Positions 24,561-63,098 of a DNA stretch of 64,000 nt are shown one piece after another. The DNA is from Chelydra serpentina (Eukaryota > Chordata > Testudines > Chelydridae): assembly GCA_037349315.1 (NCBI GenBank), contig JBAIAC010000023.1, positions 40,101,501 through 40,165,500 of the forward strand, written 5' to 3'. The notes below the pieces were generated by a model, which was not told the DNA's origin, searched no databases, and saw nothing but the letters and a program-made list of their open reading frames with translations. Within the stretch, counting starts at the first letter, position 1. The number at the start of each line of letters is the position of its first letter. Position numbers and translations under genes: made by a program.

Positions 24561-25324
24561 CATGGCTTAACACTGACATGAATAAACGCCCATTCCCAAA
24601 ATGCTCAGTATGTGGGGGAGGGGGGGGTACCTTGGGGTCTGAGCACCTGCAGTTAAGAGTCTCTACAGCTATGCCAGCTCCTGTCTCCCTCTGCTGGAAA
24701 GGGAAGCCTGTGGGCACGGGGCCAATGGTGGAACACGGGTGCCTACAGATCTCGCCCTTGCTGAGCCATGTCCCCAGCAATCTGAACGCTCCTGTCTGTG
24801 CCCCCTGAGCTGCAGGAGAGACGAATCTGCCCCCGAAGCCTCTGGATTCCCAGCACCAGTTGGAGTCTCTCAGGTGCACATTTTACATTCATACCTTCTA
24901 ATAGCCCGATCCCCTTCTAGATCTCCCTATTGCGTCTGATTGGCAGATGCCTGCCTCTCCCTGGGACTCCAGCTGGCACCTACCTTCAGGGGGTCACAGG
25001 AGCACAGAGAGGGGGGCACCAAGACAGGCTTCCCCCGCCGTGACTGCTACTGAAGTATTCACACCATCAGCGAAACGCGGACACAGCCCCTGCTCCAAGG
25101 AGCCCATGTAAGGCCCCAGTTGTGAAATCAGATCCGCATGGTGGACCCCATTCGATTGCATCCCCCTCCCCCCTCCCCTGCCCCAAACTAACGGGCTGTT
25201 TCCAGAACGAGCACTCTAGTGGAGACCACAGACCATGGCAAAGTCCCTGCCTGTACCAGGGGGCTTTCTCCAGCAGCCTAACACTTGCACAGGATGCTCT
25301 CTGCAGCAATGGCGCTTTGGTCTC
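24561..25324. other. Intergenic stretch, nothing recognised
   Basis: No gene or repeat family identified. Confidence 0.35.
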
Positions 25325-25332
25325 CCACTGAC

Positions 25333-25498
25333 CACCGTTCCCTCTAAGCTGTGCGCGTGTGCGCGTGCACACACAGATCCTAAACCCCGCACACACGGCG
25401 AAACACCGCGCGCACAAAAATGTACACAGAAGCACAACAATTTGCACAGAAGACATTTTCTTGCGCACACGGCCTGTCAAAAATTAGACGGAACATTG
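25333..25498. mobile_element. hAT-like MITE, 166 bp
   Basis: The ends CACCGTTCCCTCTAA and TTAGACGGAACATTG are inverted repeats (12 of 15), flanked by a perfect 8-bp duplication CCACTGAC (25325-25332 and 25499-25506). The interior is rich in GCGCAC/GTGCGC words. It is non-coding. Confidence 0.8.
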
Positions 25499-25506
25499 CC
25501 ACTGAC

Positions 25507-28500
25507 CCTGTGTGTGGGGGGAAAGCCCCTTCAATTCCCCACGTGGAGCCCAGGATGGGAGCCAGTGTCCTTTATCCAGAGACAGGCTTGTGAGGTCCCT
25601 AGAGGGGAGAGGCCTCCCCAAGCTGGAAGCTGCCGGCTGAGTGACCAGCACGGATGGGCTATTGTGAGTTATACTCTGGTAGCACCCAGAGAGAGCAGTT
25701 CTCCTCGTACTGACGCGGGCGTAGATCTGGAGTAACTCCACCGCCGTCCATAGAATTACCCGGGTGTAAACGCCTCAGGCCCACAATGTGTTGGGTCCTG
25801 TCCAGCCACACAGGGAGCCAGCCCCTCCCGCAAAGGGCTCAGAGCCGAAGGGAATGAAGGCTTACTATGCAAACGCCAGTTAGGAGGGGTGGAGGGAGCC
25901 GTCCCCCAGCTGTGGGAGTATGGGAAGGTCAGAACCAGGAAGCAGATGGTGCCGGCCCCCACAGTACAAACACACACAACGTAATCACAAAGCGTTGATG
26001 CTGCTTCTCATAGCCCTGGGTTGTGGCCGTTTCCAGATCTGAGCCGGTGGGACAAGGGGACAGATCTGCCCCTGCTACCCAGGCGGTTCCTCAACGAATA
26101 CAGCCGCGAGGCATTTCTGATTCAGCCCGGCTGGTCTGACAAAGCAGCAAAGCCCAGCCACACGAGGGGAAAAGGGAGGGAGGAAAGCAGCTCCCCTCTG
26201 CTAGAGCGCACGGTGTCTCTCTGGTAGAGGTCACCTACCGTACGCCAGTGTAAACGAAGCATTGGCCTCACAGAGTAGCACCCGTGAGAAAGGGCCAGAG
26301 CCTCCCTCGGCAGCCCCGGGAGCGGCTGAGGCTGATCTGCCAGGGGCTGCCACACCACAGAGGGGTGTTGATTAATGCTATTGCCTTGGCACCGACCTCC
26401 GGCAGTTTCCATGGACTATCCTGCCAGGGTTTCCCACGGAGCTGGCCATGTGAGGCCTGGGTTAGTGGTATGAAGATATTCCCCTCCAGAGGCTGCCCAG
26501 CACGGTGAGGTGGGAGCTGACTGCCATAAAGGGGACGCTAACCTGCCTTCCTGAGAGCAGGCTCCCCCCTGCCCAACCTCCCCCCACCCCTCACACGGGC
26601 AAGGGGAGTAGGCCCGCTCCCTCAACCTCTTTCAAAGCCCACCCGGCCCCAGCCTTCAGCACTTACCGATACGCCCCTTTCCTGCGCGGTCTCTGTCCCC
26701 ACCGTGACTCTTTAGCTGGTGCGGTTTAAAGCACGGTTCATGTCCCACATAAGAATAATGTTTAGTGACTCCTTGCTGGCTGCAAGCTCCCGCACACAGT
26801 CTGGCGCCTGGAAGTGATCAAGCACAGGGTTAATTTACTGTGGGAATGAGTATGTCTGATCAGGCCACCTGTAAACCCAGCCCTCCCCCTAAACTCTGTG
26901 CACTAAGGCGCCCCCCAGCACACCTTCCCTGTGGGTCCTGCTTTGCACACAAGACACTTTCCCAGGAGTAAAGTGTCTGAAGAAACCTGCCTTCGCCTCA
27001 GCATTAAGAAGGGGGGAACAACAGGGCCTCACTGCCCAGAGAGGCTGCCAGGTGCAAGATGGCTACTTCAGGGCTGCAGTTGCGTGTCACTGCTAAATTT
27101 AAAGGGCCAGCCCCCAAAAGGCACACTGGGAAAATAGTTCCTAGAAGAGGGCAACTGTGCTGAGATTTAGTAGGACAGGAAGATGCTGGCACTGGGCAGA
27201 TCCCTGTTTTACCACATCACAGGGCTGCTTATCTGGCTGGACCTGTCCCTATGCAGAACATATCTTGGCAAGAACCAAGTATGTCCCCCTAATGAGGTCA
27301 GAAACTGTCTCCCCTTTACTTCCAGCCCAGTCACCTGCCCTGGGTAGTATTGCTCGATGGCCAGTCAGTGGCGCTGGTACCGCTCCCCCTGGACTCCCCA
27401 CCCCATGGCTTGCTGAGCTACCGAAAGGCACCAGTGAGCAGTCACCTTCCATCACATGCAGGATGCTGGGGCCAGCATCACGTTAAGGCATTTGGCACTG
27501 CCAGGTGCCGGGTTGTACCTCCCACCAGCGGGCTCCAGACACAGAACAAGTGACACGGCCAACTCATGCGTTTCTTTGCACAGGGCCCACTCTGAGACTG
27601 GGCTTTGCCAAACGTTCTCTTTAAAATGGCTTCGGAGCCGGCGGGCTTGACACCAAGTGGTGCTGGATACCCCCGTGCTAGTGGGGCGGGCCTCACAGGC
27701 TCAGGGTGCCAGTGAGTGACCCAGCTCCTGCAGCTTTCTAGCTGTCAGCGTTGCAGCCAGTTGCCGCTGGAGAACCCTTCCCTTTGCTTCTGGGTGGTCG
27801 AGTTTCCCAGCAGGCTGGCGGCAGAGTCGTTCACGGGTCACCGGAGGAATGGGATTTGATGGGCGTCACACTGGGTAACTTGCAGGCATCCGCACTGTGA
27901 CCCTGTCAGCAAGGGAAGAGTCCGGCCCAGCCCAACCTGGGCTACTGAATTCTGTGGGTCGGGGCCTCAGCATTGGGCCACTGACCTCAATGGAGTAATG
28001 CTGATTTACACCTGCTAAGGAGTTGGCCCTTTGGGGCTGGTCGCTTATAAGATGCCAAATAATGATTACAAAAATATAAATTCCATTGGCTGAAAGCCTG
28101 GCTTAATCTAAGGGCAGCTGGGGAGTTTTCAGCCCTTTTCGGGCACTCCCAGGCAGGGAGATGGAAGCATTAGGACAGGCCGACTTGAAGTGTTGTGTCT
28201 CTAGATGCTGAGGTCGCGATTCTGGCCAGGGATACAACGACCCACAGGGAAGGAGCGTCTCCCAGGTGGCATAAGCCAGAGGCAGCCGCAAGTGCCAGTC
28301 CCAGGAAGGGCTCCGTGATCCCAAATGGCTACTGGCAGCCCGGACAGAGGGGTTACGGGGTTTGCGTCCTAGGTGGCAAGGGGAGGGGCTCTAGAACCAA
28401 CCTACCCCTTGTCTTTGGAGCAGGCGGCTGTTTCTGGGGCGCCACGGGCTAGCTGCTCGGAGCACCCTCGGAGAGCACAGCGAGGCAGGCTGGCTGGGGC

Positions 28501-29587
28501 TGGGGAAACCCGGCTGTGATGGCATCAAGGCTGTTGCGTGGGCGCCAACTGACAGGCGCAATTTGTAACCAGTTAACTGTGCCCCTCATTGGTTCCTGCC
28601 ACAGTGGCCATGGCCTGGCCTTCAAGAGCCCCTGCTCTCCCGCCCGGCAGCTGGCTCATCACACCCCACCCCTCACCAGAGCCAAGGCCCAGCGCTCTGA
28701 GGCTTTCTGAGCCCCGGGGTAGCGGGCGACGGTGGTTCTGACTCACTGTACGTTGGCCTCCTCGTGGGGCTGTCAGCCTCTGGTGACAGAGGCGGCAGCT
28801 CTGGGAGCTGCCAAAGAGCCGCGCCGTCCCTGGGCCCTGCCCGTGCCCGAAGGAAGCAGCCAGACCACGCTTCTGCACTCGCACAGCCAGGCCCCACGGC
28901 TCAGCGGCTGCTGGCTCCCGTCACGCTCCGAGCTGCAGAGGCGTTCTCCAGCGAGCCGGAGCGAGGCAGCCAGCAGGCGGCTCCGCTTTTGGGGGCCCAG
29001 GAGCCGTTGGCGATTTCACAAGTTCAGTTCTTCTGGCGTGTTCTCTGCAGGCGATGCTCTCTCCTGACACATTCAGTCTTACTCTAGTTCCTTCCCACCC
29101 ACAGATCCCTCCCAAAGAGCCAGAACACAAATCAGAGGCAGCCAAACCAGACAGCGGGAGGCCCAGGTGGTGGCAGGAACAGGGCTGTTTGAGCCCAGAG
29201 AGGTGGAGTGCCAGCTCCCCTCTCATGCCAGCTCCTCCTCTGCCTTCATTCCCCTGGGAATGTAAAGAGGGACCCACTCTGTCCAATCAGCTAAAGCCTC
29301 TTCAATTGCTTTGTTAAATGCTCTTTTTGCTTTTTAAATGCACTTAGTGCTGGGACATCGTCCCACTGTGATCACCTTGGACACGCCCTGGATTTGCCCA
29401 CACAATAGCTCCTTGGGGCAGGGACTCTCGTCATCAGCAGCAAGTCCAAAGGGACCCCGAGCCCTGAGCATGGCCAACAGACGCTGCCAAAATCCAAACA
29501 ACAAAGGCTTCAGTGCGAATGTACTCCAATTGCCTCACTGCTGTGCTCGGACCTGGAGCTCCCTGGGCTACAGGGGAGTTGGCTCTG
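25507..29587. other. Intergenic stretch, no gene recognised
   Basis: Four kilobases without a recognisable exon on either strand. ORFs of 60-130 codons here are consistent with chance in GC-rich DNA. An AT-rich island at 28045-28115 (AATAATGATTACAAAAATAT, CTTAATCTAAG) has homeodomain-like TAAT words and may be a regulatory block, but conservation cannot be judged here. Confidence 0.4.
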
Positions 29588-29765
29588 CAGGGCTCATAGA
29601 GTCTAAGCCTGGACAGGTCCGGTAAATTAATCTAGTCTGACCCTCTGCCTAACACAGGCCAGAGAATGTCAGTGTGACCCCTGTAACGATAAAGGGTTGC
29701 ACCCGACATGAGGCACAAACCCATGATTCATACTCTTCTGAGTGAGCTACCCAGACTCATTGAGT
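29588..29765 (-). repeat. CR1 LINE 3' fragment
   Basis: CTCATAGAGTCTAAGCCTGG...CTAGTCTGACCCTCTGCCTA resembles the complement of the same CR1 3' region as at 23000-23265, but is more diverged. Confidence 0.45.
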
Positions 29766-32260
29766 CCCTGGGTTTGCTAACAATACCACCGATGATGCTG
29801 TAAATTAGACTCATGGAGTCTTCCATGGAGACAGCTCTTCACTCGGAACCGCACTGAGATCCCCAAATCGCCCCGGTAAACTTTCAAGAGCCAATTGGTG
29901 GACTTCAGGAAAAACAGTTCCCCCCAACCTCCCATGGCTTTCACGGTGACCCTGCCCATTCCACAGGGGTTCTACACCAGCCTTGCAGAACACCTGGGAA
30001 AGAACCAACCCAATTAACTTCAACTGCTCCCAAAGTGGCAGCTGAAAAGTGAAGTGCATTTTCCACCCGTTCTAGCCACACAGAGAAATCTAGGTCAGGA
30101 GCGACATTAAAGATTTCATGCACACAAATTTTATGCAGAGCTAATATAAACACTGGGAAGCATAATAGTTTTTCTCAGCCACGTGTGGGTGGAGAGGTAC
30201 TTGTGGCCAATCCGGTGCCGCGGCTGCAGCCTCTCGGAGGAGCTGGAAAGGTGTGTGCGCACGAGGGAGCCAGGCAGATGACTAACAAAGAGAGTGCTGA
30301 CATTTACAAGCTCCCACATACATGTGGCAAGTGAGTCGGCTTCACGGATACAGCCCAAAGGCAGCGGGACGAATCAGTAGGCCCCCGCCAGCCGAGGGAG
30401 AGCAGCACAAGGGTGAAGAAAGCCAATGCCACAGCAGGCTAGGGTGGCATGAGGGCTCACTGGCGAGAACCTGGGACTGAGGAAAGGTGGAGGGCGGGGG
30501 TCAGATCCACTTAACATCATTGTTTTGGTGGTGGGAGAGTTCCCATCAATGCAGAAGGGGCCGATGCACTTAACTACCCTGGAAACCGCAATGTGCCACA
30601 CAAAGACACTGAATGATGTTCGACGGGTGAAGGGGCAACATGGAGGCCAGGGCCTACGCACAGGAGGATGGGGGTGGTTCTTAGCCTTGCCTAGCCAGCC
30701 ATGCTTGGGATCCTGCAGTGTGGGGTGGTGAGGGTCCCAGCAAGGGAGTCCTACTGTAAACCAAATGCTGAGGTTTTCACCACCATGGCCCCGCGACCTG
30801 CTCGGACTCCTGCAGCCCCGCACCCGTGGGAAAGTGTCACACCGGCCTCAGGGCAGAGGCAGCCTTGGGAAGAGATGGGGAAGCCAGCGTGGAATCTTCT
30901 TCCCAACCCAGGAGACAGAGGCCCATGCAAAGCGCTGCGAGGCCCATGGTGACTGGACAAGGAGGGCGAATTCCCTTCCTGGCCATGAAGCAAGCAGTTA
31001 TGCCAGGGAAAAGGGGGAGTGAGGGGGTTCTCCATGCTGGGGCACAGGGATGAAACCCAGAACTGAAGCAACCCTGGGCAGAATTCACCCCTCCCCCCAA
31101 AGAGGAAGCCAGCTGGACCAAGCAAATTATGAGTCCTGAATCCCAGGGCCTGAGCCCCTGCTGACTTCACTGCCCTGGCTTCTTCCAGCCCGGGACCGGC
31201 TTTACTCCAGCGCCCAGTGCGGGACACCGAGGCAGTGGGTTGTCATGGCCCATCTGTCCCTGCCTGCGCATGGTGTAACCAGCCTCTTCCCCTCCCCCAC
31301 TATTTCTGGCCACACGTGTAGTAAAATAACACGTAAAACATTCGACAATTCAAGGGATAACCCCAGCAAGGCCACAGGTTTCCTTGCCCAGAGAGCTGTA
31401 CAAAGAGCCTTCGAGCCGGGGAGGACCCGGCCGGGGGCCGCGCTGGGGGTGAGAGTTCCCCAGGGAGCGGCTGATTAAGCAGGGAGCCGGGAATCCTGCC
31501 CCTTTCTCGCTGGCATAATGCTTCCTAATCATGCGAGGACAGAAGCTGGATTAGAGCGATTTGCTTGTGGCGGATGCTAAAATCCCTCCCTTTGCCTCTG
31601 CACTGCTGCGAAATCTACATGAGCGCGCGCGAGGCCGGCTCCTCTCCCCCCCTTCCCCCAAGATGGATGGAGGGAATTAATATGATTCAGGGATTCTCTG
31701 GCAGCTTCATTACCAGCCACAAAGACCAGCGACCTGGGGGTGGGGCGGGAGAGAGCCAAGGCCCCGAGCTCGGAGCTGAGTCAACTTGAGCCTCCCCCCA
31801 CAAGTGCCCTTTGCCAGCACTTCCCCGGTTCCGCCCGGCCTGCCCCAGGCTCCCTGCAGAACTGCAGCAGGCTTCGGGTGTTGCTCACGTCCAGCCCCGC
31901 GGGGGGGTGCACGCCGCAATGGACTGGTGGGGCTGCAGCAAACTTTCATGGCCCCCCTGCCACCTCTCCCCCGCTGGGCTCTGCAGCCAACCGTGGGGCG
32001 CTCCCTGGGTCACCCCCATGGCGGCTGCTGGAGGAACGGGCTGGAGCCACCCTGCTATGGAGAGCAGAGCAGTAGACACAACATCCCCCCCACCCCTCCT
32101 GGGCAGCCTGACCCCAGTGGCTGCTGGGAGCTGCAGTCTATACAGGCCAGACCTTCGTGGAGGGAGGGGGCTGGGATCCTGGGACAAGGGGGCCCTTAGG
32201 AACATAGCCATGTTCTGAGGCCTTGAGATCGACAGCACCAGGATGAGGGGCTGGGCTGGG
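29766..32260. other. Intergenic stretch, no gene recognised
   Basis: No exon identified. A block at 31500-31735 with TAAT/GATTA words (CCTAATCATGCGAGG, GGATTAGAGCG, GGAATTAATATG) is distinct from its GC-rich surroundings and could be a conserved non-coding element. This is only a guess from composition. Confidence 0.35.
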
Positions 32261-32279
32261 GGACTAGAGAGAAACCAAC

Positions 32280-32285
32280 TTTATT
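32280..32285 (-). terminator. EEF1AKMT4: EEF1AKMT4 polyadenylation signal
   Basis: TTTATT on the plus strand, i.e. AATAAA on the minus strand, about 200 nt after the stop codon at 32482-32484. It implies a short 3'UTR of roughly 220 nt. Confidence 0.7.
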
Positions 32286-32481
32286 GAGCTGGCTGCAAAG
32301 CACCGTTCCATTCGGTCTCCCAGCGCCCAGGCGCCTGGAAGGGTGGGCTGGGCTCCTGCCGTCAGCCATAGGCCAGGCACTTGATTAGAGGAGCCCACCG
32401 CCGCCCAACTCTATGAATCTGGCACAGGTTGGCTGAGGCCCCCGGGGTGGCTGGAGAACAATGGTGGCCGGCCCTTCCCAC

Positions 32482-59758
<27,277 letters not shown>

Positions 59759-60347
59759 GCCCCCGGACCCAGGGCCGCGGTGCTGCCTATATGAGGGCGG
59801 GGCCATCGATAAGGGGGCGTGGCCGATCCGCAGCTGGTCGCTGAAACCGAACCTGCCGCCTCCCACGTGTTTCCCCACAAACCACGTGGAACTTCCGGGC
59901 CGGGTTTGGTGCATCACTGAAAACACTCCGTTCGGGAAACCAACCCCCCGCCCCAGTGGGCAGGACGAGCCCTTGGGAATGGACCCTGTGTGCCGACGGG
60001 CCCGCATGTGGCCAACTCCCAGGGGACGGAAGGAGGCGGGGATGTTTCCCCATGGAGCCCCCTCCGTGCTGCGCCCACCATGCCCCTGTGTCACGATCCC
60101 CCGGCCCTTCTGTCACCCCCATGCACTACTTAGCCCACCTCCCGGACCCCGGGGTCAGGGGCACTGATTAAATCATGGTACCTGTCAGGCCACAGGTACC
60201 AGGATCCCAGCCCAGAATGCAGCCCCTCGGGGTCGGGGATGGGGCAGGACATCTGGGAGGGCTGCGCGTTTCCTCCCGAAGTGGGGGAGCCCTTAGCCGG
60301 TGACACCGGGGCCAGGAGTTGGCAGCCTGGCCCGGGCAGGGCGGACG
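59759..60347. promoter_or_regulatory. Bidirectional EEF1AKMT4/ALG3 promoter
   Basis: 589 bp between the divergent start codons. Two perfect E-boxes CACGTG (59864-59869 and 59883-59888) lie next to an ETS/GABP-type site ACTTCCGG (59891-59898). There is no TATA box. Paired E-box and ETS motifs fit a housekeeping bidirectional promoter. Transcription start sites are not determinable. Confidence 0.7.
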
Positions 60348-60552
60348 ATGGCTCCCGCTCCCGGCTCAGGGCTCCGGCGGAAAGGGGCGGCGGGGCCGGG
60401 CTCGGGCTCGGGCTCGCTGCGCCAGGCCCTGCGGCGAGCCTGGCAGGAGAAGCACCGGGTGCTCGTGGCGCCCCAGTACACGGGGCTGGTGGCCGCCTGG
60501 CTCTGCCTGGCGGAGGTGGGGGTCACGCACTGGGTCATACACGGGGTGGCAT
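60348..60552 (+). CDS. ALG3: ALG3 exon 1 (coding part)
   Basis: 205 nt from ATG to donor GTGAGT, encoding residues 1-68 plus one base. The glycine/serine-rich start is longer and more GC-rich than I recall for mammals. [20 protein letters not shown], then [17 protein letters not shown], matches the conserved N-terminus. Confidence 0.93.
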
Positions 60553-63098
60553 GTGAGTGGCCTGGCGCATTTCCTACAGGGCGGCGAGGCGGGCTGGGGG
60601 AGCTGGAGCGGCCTGGGACAGGCCCCGAACCTGAGACCAGGGCTGGGGTGTCGGGGGCTGCGGGTCGGGAGTGAGGGGCACCGGCAGAGCTGGGGGTGGG
60701 GTGGGGAGCCCAGGGCTGGGGTAGCAGGGGGCTGCGGGTCAGGAGTGAGGGGCACCGGCAGAGCTGGGGGTGGGGTGGGGAGTCCAGGGCTGGGGTAGCA
60801 GGGGGCTGCGGGTCAGGAGTGAGGGGCACCGGCAGAGCTGGGGGTGGGGTGGGGAGCCCAGGGCTGGGGTAGCAGGGGGCTGCGGGTCGGGAGTGAGGGG
60901 CACCGGCAGAGTTGGGGGTGGGGTGGGGTGGGGAGCCCAGGGCTGGGGTAGCAGGGGGCTGCGGGTCGGGAGTGAGGGGCACCGGCAGAGTTGGGGGTGG
61001 GGTGGGGTGGGGAGCCCAGGGCTGGGGTAGCAGGGGGCTGCGGGTCGGGAGTGAGGGGCACCGGCAGAGTTGGGGGTGGGGTGGGGTGGGGAGCCCAGGG
61101 CTGGGGTAGCAGGGGGCTGCGGGTCGGGAGTGAGGGGCACTGGCAGAGCTGGGGGTGGGGTGGGGAGCCCAGGGCTGGGGTAGCAGGGGGCTGCGGGTCG
61201 GGAGTGAGGGGCACCGGCAGAGTTGGGGGTGGGGTGGGGTGGGGAGCCCAGGGCTGGGGTAGCAGGGGGCTGCGGGTCGGGAGTGAGGGGCACCGGCAGA
61301 GTTGGGGGTGGGGTGGGGTGGGGAGCCCAGGGCTAGGGTAGCAGGGGGCTGCGGGTCGGGAGTGAGGGGCACCGGCAGAGTTGGGGGTGGGGTGGGGTGG
61401 GGAGCCCAGGGCTGGGGTAGCAGGGGGCTGCGGGTCGGGAGTGAGGGGCACTGGCAGAGCTGGGGGTGGGGTGGGGAGCCCAGGGCTGGGGTAGCAGGGG
61501 GCTGCGGGTCGGGAGTGAGGGGCACCGGCAGAGCTGGGGGTGGGGTGGGGAGCCCAGGGCTGGGGTAGCAGGGGGCTGCGGGTTGGGAGTGAGGGGCACT
61601 GGCAGAGCTGGAGCGGGGGAACCTTCAGGCTGCTGTAGGCTCGTTTTTCACTGTTATGTCAAATTCAAGCTCCTGACACTCAGTTGTCTGTCCCCCCCCC
61701 CCCCCCCCTCAGCGTTGTTTCCTCCCATTCGCCCCTTCACAGTTAATTCACTGGAACAGCCTCCTGCCCAGCTCCCCACCTGGCCCTCCCTGTGATCTCT
61801 CCTTACTTAACCCCGTAGTGCCTGTCTCCAGCTCTCTGCCTGGGCTGCTCCTCTGGTGTTATCTAGTTGGGAAGTCCCCTGGGGCAAGAACCTGGCTTGG
61901 TGTCCGTCTCCCACCCCGTAGGGCCGGGGAATGATCGTTTTCCCAGCACCTGTCTGTGTGGAGTCGCTGCTGAGTGTGAGCTGCGTGCTTTCCCCGCAGA
62001 CACAGAGATCGACTGGAAAGCCTACATGGATGAGGTGGAGGGAGTCGTTAACGGGACCTTCGACTACACCCAGCTGAAGGGAGATACCGGGCCCCTGGTG
62101 TGAGTATGGGAAGGGCTGGGAGGGAGCTGGGACTTGGGGACCAATCCTGGGGGCCGGGGCTTCCTGCTGGCTACGGAAGGGAAGTGTGTGTCTAAGAGGT
62201 GGATAGGGCCTGGTCCCCTTCCCTCCTGCACTGGCCCAGGCTGCCCCGGCCCCTCACTCCCGTCTCTCTCTGTAGTTACCCCGCCGGGTTTGTTTACATC
62301 TTCCTGGGTCTCTACTACATCACCAGCCGCGGCACCAACATCCGTCTGGCGCAGTATCTCTTTGCCACGCTCTATCTCGTGACGCTGCTGCTTGTCTTCC
62401 GCATCTACAGCCGGACCAGGAAGGTGAGACGCCACCTGCAGCCACCCGGCCAGGGCCAAAGCCACCTGGGGCTCAGGGGAGTCATCACAGCTCCAGCGTC
62501 TGAGCACATCCATGCTGTGCGGAGCTCTGGCCTGCGTGCGGCGGATCAGCAGGGGTGGGGGGGCAAGACGGGAATAGCAAAGGAGCGACGTGTCTGAGTA
62601 GAAGGGCATTGACAGCTGGGGGGCAGGGCTGGGAGAGCAGGGGGCTGCGGGTCGAGAGTGAGGGGCATCAGCAGGGCTGGGAGAGCAGGGGGCTGCGGGT
62701 CGAGAGTGAGGGGCATCAGCAGGGCTGGGATAGCAGGGGGCTGCGGGTCGAGAGTGAGGGGCATCAGCAGGGCTGGGATAGCAGGGGGCTGCGGGTCGAG
62801 AGTGAGGGGCATCAGCAGGGCTGGGATAGCAGGGGGCTGCGGGTCGGGACTGAGGGGCATTAGCAAGGTGGTGGGTCAGCACTGACGAGTATCAGGGGGC
62901 TGGGACTGTAGTAATGGCAGCCTCTGTCTGCTCGTAGGTCCCCCCCTATGTTTTCTTCTTCATGTGCTGCGCCTCCTACCGCATCCACTCCATCTACATC
63001 CTGCGACTCTTTAACGACCCCGTCGCCATGGCCATCCTCTTCCTCGCGGTCAACCTCTTCCTGGAAGAGCGCTGGTCCTGGGGCTGCTGCTTCTTCAG
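60348..63098 (+). CDS. ALG3: ALG3 mannosyltransferase, first four exons (partial)
   Basis: Exons 60348-60552, 62000-62099, 62276-62423 and 62938-63098 encode residues 1-204 of about 440; the rest lies beyond the window. ALG3 (GT58) transfers mannose from dolichol-phosphate-mannose in alpha-1,3 linkage to Man5GlcNAc2-PP-dolichol in the ER lumen, the first lumenal mannose of N-glycan assembly. Hallmarks: a cytosolic basic start, TM1 around 45-62, the first lumenal loop [10 protein letters not shown]...[31 protein letters not shown], and [13 protein letters not shown] and [10 protein letters not shown] in exon 4. All junctions are GT-AG and phases are consistent. ATG 60348 has an A at -3 and G at +4; an in-frame ATG at 60300 would add 16 residues. 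Introns 1 and 3 carry minisatellites. Confidence 0.95.
60637..61614 (+). repeat. 74/79-bp minisatellite in ALG3 intron 1
   Basis: About 13 units. Spacings of CGGGTC are 74, 74, 74, 79, 79, 79, 74, 79, 79, 79, 74 and 74 bp. The 79-bp form has an extra GGTGG and usually GAGTTGGGGG; the 74-bp form has GAGCTGGGGG. The run 79-79-79-74 occurs twice, a 311-bp higher-order unit. The 410-codon minus-strand frame across it is an artefact. Confidence 0.95.
61615..61999 (+). other. ALG3: End of ALG3 intron 1
   Basis: Non-repetitive intron sequence with a poly-C run (about 61693-61709), ending at acceptor TTTCCCCGCAG before exon 2. No other element recognised. Confidence 0.7.
62000..62099 (+). CDS. ALG3: ALG3 exon 2
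   Basis: 100 nt between acceptor CCCCGCAG and donor GTGAGT. It encodes the first lumenal loop [14 protein letters not shown] and [16 protein letters not shown], the most conserved region of the GT58 family, including an N-glycosylation-type NGT sequon. Confidence 0.95.
62276..62423 (+). CDS. ALG3: ALG3 exon 3
   Basis: 148 nt between acceptor CTCTGTAG and donor GTGAGA. It encodes [20 protein letters not shown] and the hydrophobic [17 protein letters not shown], a membrane segment ending in the basic IYSRTRK. Confidence 0.95.
62632..62868 (+). repeat. 48-bp minisatellite in ALG3 intron 3
   Basis: Five units at exactly 48-bp spacing (CGGGTC at 62648, 62696, 62744, 62792 and 62840). Each reads GGGCTGCGGGTCGAGAGTGA, GGGGCATCAGCAGGGCTGGG and ATAGCAGG. 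It corresponds to the intron-1 74-bp unit with a 26-bp G-rich part (GAGCTGGGGGTGGGGTGGGG, AGCCCA) missing. Confidence 0.95.
62938..63098 (+). CDS. ALG3: ALG3 exon 4
   Basis: 161 nt between acceptor CTGCTCGTAG and donor GTGAGT. It encodes [40 protein letters not shown] and [13 protein letters not shown]. The codon phase is open at its end, so the gene continues to the right of the window. Confidence 0.95.

Noticed and set aside
60293..61525. 410-codon minus-strand Pro-rich frame
   Set aside because: Antisense of the ALG3 intron-1 minisatellite.
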